Shown: positions 60,822-64,000 of the stretch, in pieces
Position numbering within the stretch: the stretch's first letter is position 1
How the letters are laid out: each line of letters starts with the position of its first letter
Assembly: GCA_047777415.1 (NCBI GenBank)
Contig: JBKEEO010000002.1
Span: 1,085,289-1,149,288 of the forward strand
Length of the DNA stretch: 64,000 nt
Source: Caproicibacter sp047777415
GTDB lineage: Bacteria > Bacillota > Clostridia > Oscillospirales > Acutalibacteraceae
Direction of reading: 5' to 3'
The notes under the pieces: generated by a model
The model's input: only the letters and a program-made list of their open reading frames with translations
The model's database searches: none
What the model was told of the DNA's origin: nothing
Made by a program: the position numbers and the translations under genes

Positions 60822-61556
60822 TTAAATGAATAATGATTTTTCCAAAAGATTCAACTTGGCATAAGCAAAATCTTTTTTTGCCTGAATTTGCTCGGCAGTA
60901 GGTTTGCCGGCATCAAGGTACTCTTTTGATATTTCTTTGCTTTTTGCCTTTCCTTCTGCAATCATCGCGCGGGTCTTTTCAATCACCGCACGCGGAAGTG
61001 GAAGACCATATGCTGCATTGATAAGCTGCGGTGTGGCAGCATCTGAAATTTTATCCACCAGTCCAAGTTCTACGGCGTGGGCCGCTGTAATCCATGTCTC
61101 GGCATCCATCAGTTTCAGAGCATCTTTTTCAGACATACCTGACTTTGCAACATAGGCTGCCGCAATTGCCTTATCTGCCTCTTTTAAATCATTGGACGAC
61201 TTATCCATCGCATGATAATTTCCAGCGGCAATAGACGATACGCGATGCACCATCAATTGAGCAGTAGGAGACATTTCATTAGGGCCTGCCATTGCAATCA
61301 CTGACGCTGCCGACGCTGCTAAACCTGTAATGCGAATATGGACACCGCCGGAATACCCACGCAATGCCGAATATATCTCGGAGCCGGAAAAAACATCTCC
61401 ACCGTAGCATGTAGATATTTCAACATCCAGCGGAGCACCATTTGCTTCTGCAATTGCTTTGCGTATATTTTGCGGTGCTGTCGTCGCAATACCAAACCAG
61501 TCATAAATTTGCTGGTCACTGTCACGCACAATGTAGCCTTTAATTTCAATCGCCAT
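60822..61556 (-). CDS. Head maturation protease (ClpP-like)
   Basis: About 244 residues from the ATG at 61556 behind GGAGGTGA. The ClpP-type catalytic serine lies in GLAASAASVIAMAGPN and the histidine in LMVHRVSSIAAGN; the aspartate is probably in AETWITAAHAVELGLVD. Cleaves the capsid delta domain during prohead maturation. Overlaps the portal gene by 11 bases. Confidence 0.94.
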   Translation of the reverse strand: MAIEIKGYIVRDSDQQIYDWFGIATTAPQNIRKAIAEANGAPLDVEISTCYGGDVFSGSEIYSALRGYSGGVHIRITGLAASAASVIAMAGPNEMSPTAQLMVHRVSSIAAGNYHAMDKSSNDLKEADKAIAAAYVAKSGMSEKDALKLMDAETWITAAHAVELGLVDKISDAATPQLINAAYGLPLPRAVIEKTRAMIAEGKAKSKEISKEYLDAGKPTAEQIQAKKDFAYAKLNLLEKSLFI

Positions 61557-62805
61557 TCTTATCACCTCCACTCTTAGTAGATTCCGCCGAAGCGTCCATC
61601 AACTTTTTAAGACTGCGCAGGTTACCATTTGCAAGGTAGGCATCTCCTCCCTCTTCGGCTGGAATATGGTCCATATCCTCCAGTTCTCGAATATCGTTCG
61701 CCGACATCCAGCCATTTTGACGGGCGACGGCGTAGCCTTCCATTCGTGATTTGTAGTCTCCGCGTAGCAAGCCTTCTACCGAGAACTTTGGAAAATAGAT
61801 TGACCGTTCCTGTGGCATCAAAAGCTGTGCTGTAATAGCCCGCTCAATACGCACAAGATACGGCCGTAAAGTATAAATCACATAATTCAGCGACATCTGC
61901 TCAATGTTGCTGAAAGTCGCATGCTCAAGGTCACCAACCATATGTAAAGGCACATTATAAAAGCGCGCGACTTCTTCAACTTGGAATTTTCGCGTCTCGA
62001 GCATTTGCGATTCTTCAGGAGTATTGCTGACTTTTTGAAATTTCGCACCTTGCTCCAAAAAGAGAAGCCTTGCTGCATTGGATAATCCGGAATACTCTTT
62101 TCGAACATCTTTTTTATATTGCTCTAGGTCGTTATCTCGCAGCACATCCGGATATTCTATAATTCCGCCGACGTTTGCTCCGTTTTTGAAATAATTCGAT
62201 GCAAATTCCTCAGCAGCTTCACTTAAACCGATTGCGTTCTGTGCTAATTCAAGTGGACGAAACGCATTCAGTGAATCCATTGAAAACCAATCTACCCGAA
62301 AGATTTGGTCCTTTCTGAGGATAAACCGTTCTTTTCCGGACGGGGTAATGACATACTCCAACTCCTGCGTTTCAGAATTCCGCTGTACTCGAACAAAGGG
62401 CGTGGTGATATTCCACATCTGAACAATGTGCCCCGCATTATTTCGTACTACCTCTGCATATCCGCGACCGTAAATCAGCATATTTGCCACAAACGCCTGC
62501 CAAAACTGAAAGCTGTCTGTTTCCGGATTAGGCACATCGTGGAGCACCTCATAGATTGGCATGTCGGTCGCCTTTTCTTTGCCAGTTTCTGTTTTCCGAT
62601 ATAAAAACAACGGCAGGGACGCAATGCTTTCGGACAAAAGCCGAACACACGCGAACACAGCCGTTGTTTGCAGAGCATTTTGGGCATTGATGTGAATACC
62701 AACCTTTGAGAGGATTGTACCCATCGCAGATTTCAGTTCCGGAGATGGTCTTGCCAAAGTCGAAAGATTTTTAAACAAGGTCTTGATCCGATTTAAAAAT
62801 TTCAA
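61546..62805 (-). CDS. Phage portal protein (HK97 family)
   Basis: 419 residues. Start KTLFKNLSTLARPSPEL and the ALQTTAVFACVRLLSESIAS segment are the family signature, with LPLFLYRKTETGKEK and DIPAEEGGDAYLANGN-type tail (MDHIPAEEGGDAYLANGN). Forms the 12-mer DNA gate of the head. Overlaps TerL by four bases. Confidence 0.95.
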   Translation of the reverse strand: MKFLNRIKTLFKNLSTLARPSPELKSAMGTILSKVGIHINAQNALQTTAVFACVRLLSESIASLPLFLYRKTETGKEKATDMPIYEVLHDVPNPETDSFQFWQAFVANMLIYGRGYAEVVRNNAGHIVQMWNITTPFVRVQRNSETQELEYVITPSGKERFILRKDQIFRVDWFSMDSLNAFRPLELAQNAIGLSEAAEEFASNYFKNGANVGGIIEYPDVLRDNDLEQYKKDVRKEYSGLSNAARLLFLEQGAKFQKVSNTPEESQMLETRKFQVEEVARFYNVPLHMVGDLEHATFSNIEQMSLNYVIYTLRPYLVRIERAITAQLLMPQERSIYFPKFSVEGLLRGDYKSRMEGYAVARQNGWMSANDIRELEDMDHIPAEEGGDAYLANGNLRSLKKLMDASAESTKSGGDKNGD

Positions 62806-64000
62806 ATTGCAATCACCCCGTGTTCAGCATAAGCGTTTCGCCGTGCCATATGCGGCAACAGTCGAGCCATCGCGTCCACCATCGCGACAAAAATATCGAT
62901 ACGCTCCGTCTTGCTGTCCTTAATCGGCATATAGTTTTCCTTGCCGTCCATGCTTATATTTACATTGCCAAAGCACCAGCGCGCTGCAGGGTTTGCTTCA
63001 TGTGTAATAAGCGGCGGCTTTTTTTCTTTGATATTTGCTTCACTTGTTTTAAACATAACTTCAAGCTCCTTCATGGACGGACTCATTCCAAGTATTGTTT
63101 GGTCAACCGGTACCATTTTGATACCCGCTGCCTGCAGCATAAGCGCCGTTTCAGTGGCGTTATATTTATCGTAGCCAAGTTCCCGTATTCGGTACATTTT
63201 CGCGTATTCCTGTATCCTTGCCCGTATCGCGGAATAATCCGTGACGTTCCCTGATGTTGGATGAATAAAACCGTTCCGCGCCCATTCATCATACGGAACA
63301 TGGTCGCGCCGAACGCGTTCTTTCATATTTTCTTCCGGTATCCATGCGTCAAATATAACGCGATAATCTTTGAAATCTCTTTGTGGTGGAAAAATCAAGG
63401 CAAATCCATTCATATCCCATGTGGTCGCTAAGTCTAATCCGCCATAGCAGTAGCAGCCTTGTAAATCTTGCCTTGTCCATGTTCCCACCGTTGCGTCCCA
63501 TGATGTGAGCGGCAGCCATCCGCGTGATTTATTCTTATTCCATTGATTCAAGCGAAGCCATCTAAACAGCCGTTCCGAGGCCGGGTCATTCTTCGCGGCA
63601 ACAGCCTCCTGCCTTACTTTGTCAATGTCAATGCTTACCCCCAGTGACGGATTGCACTCATACCATGTCTGCTCATTAAAAATATCCGCATTTTCTGGCG
63701 CACCGTAAATTTTAACGTACCAATACGGATCTTCTATTTCACCATCTCGTATTCTGCGGGCATATTCATGCTTTTCCCAGCCTATGGATTTCCTATCAGG
63801 GTCATCCCCTGCCGTTGTAATAATCCAGTACAGTGTTTCTTTACGCGCTGCACCGGCGCCAAACGTCATGACATCCCACAAATCCCGATTGGGTTGGGCA
63901 TGGAGTTCATCAAAAATAACGACCGTTGGATTAAGACCGTGCTTTGTATATGCTTCTGCGGATAACACCCGAAGAAAAGTTCCAGTTTGGCAGTTGCGTA
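62802..64000 (-). CDS. Terminase large subunit, 5' end beyond the window
   Basis: At least 399 residues are seen, with the frame open to the right edge (RNCQTGTFLRVLSAEAYTKH), so the N-terminus with the Walker A loop is outside. The Walker B motif is VVIFDELHAQPN. The nuclease domain shows CYGGLDLATTWDMNGFAL, with later acidic residues in DKYNATETALML and DIFVAMVDAMARL. Packages phage DNA at the portal. TerS and the early region, integrase and right attachment site should lie past 64,000. Confidence 0.94.
   Translation of the reverse strand, partial: RNCQTGTFLRVLSAEAYTKHGLNPTVVIFDELHAQPNRDLWDVMTFGAGAARKETLYWIITTAGDDPDRKSIGWEKHEYARRIRDGEIEDPYWYVKIYGAPENADIFNEQTWYECNPSLGVSIDIDKVRQEAVAAKNDPASERLFRWLRLNQWNKNKSRGWLPLTSWDATVGTWTRQDLQGCYCYGGLDLATTWDMNGFALIFPPQRDFKDYRVIFDAWIPEENMKERVRRDHVPYDEWARNGFIHPTSGNVTDYSAIRARIQEYAKMYRIRELGYDKYNATETALMLQAAGIKMVPVDQTILGMSPSMKELEVMFKTSEANIKEKKPPLITHEANPAARWCFGNVNISMDGKENYMPIKDSKTERIDIFVAMVDAMARLLPHMARRNAYAEHGVIAI

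Overview
The window reads as a chromosome segment of a spore-forming anaerobic Firmicute, most likely class Clostridia (Oscillospiraceae-like). The support is an alpha/beta small acid-soluble spore protein, a superoxide reductase next to a rubrerythrin, a PTS glucose system under PRD antitermination, a Gx-type transporter, and Gram-positive ribosome sites. The taxon is inference; no rRNA is present.

Positions 1-7,200 hold housekeeping and stress genes: phosphoglycerate mutase, nitroreductase, a complete small transcription unit for a 31-residue Cys/Trp/Arg-rich peptide, a fluoride riboswitch driving crcB, a C39-like protein, DUF523, and a Gx transporter/NusG-II pair next to a decayed polyprenyl synthetase, then a cold-shock protein. 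Positions 7,285-10,232 are a nested insertion: an ISL3-family element inside the transposase gene of an ISLre2-family element, each with clean target duplications.

Positions 10,400-39,500 are mostly metabolic. There is a TrmB regulator/TSUP transporter/ornithine cyclodeaminase operon, a two-gene permease with a ferredoxin tail opposite a Crp/Fnr regulator, and ptsG-ptsH-ptsI behind an antiterminator with two RAT/terminator leaders. An IS481-like element is flanked by an unusual 26-bp direct repeat. A ridA / cysteine desulfidase (frameshifted) / symporter group follows, then tRNA-Leu, AarF, an M23 peptidase, a sugar transferase, ROK glucokinase and mutarotase, superoxide reductase and rubrerythrin.

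A 3' fragment of tRNA-Lys with its terminator (39,850-39,940) marks the left attachment site of a prophage that runs past the right end. The accessory end of the prophage carries an ADP-ribosyltransferase-like toxin, a small overlapping partner and a SecB-like chaperone, an architecture resembling the CmdTAC toxin-antitoxin-chaperone phage-defence system; this is the most interesting locus. A cupin, a duplicated small membrane gene and an IS30 element follow. From 44,283 to 64,000, all on the minus strand, lies a PBSX/Xkd-type contractile-tail late operon: TerL, portal, protease, capsid, connectors, sheath, tube, chaperone with a probable -1 frameshift product, tape measure, baseplate, fibres, holin and GH25 lysin.
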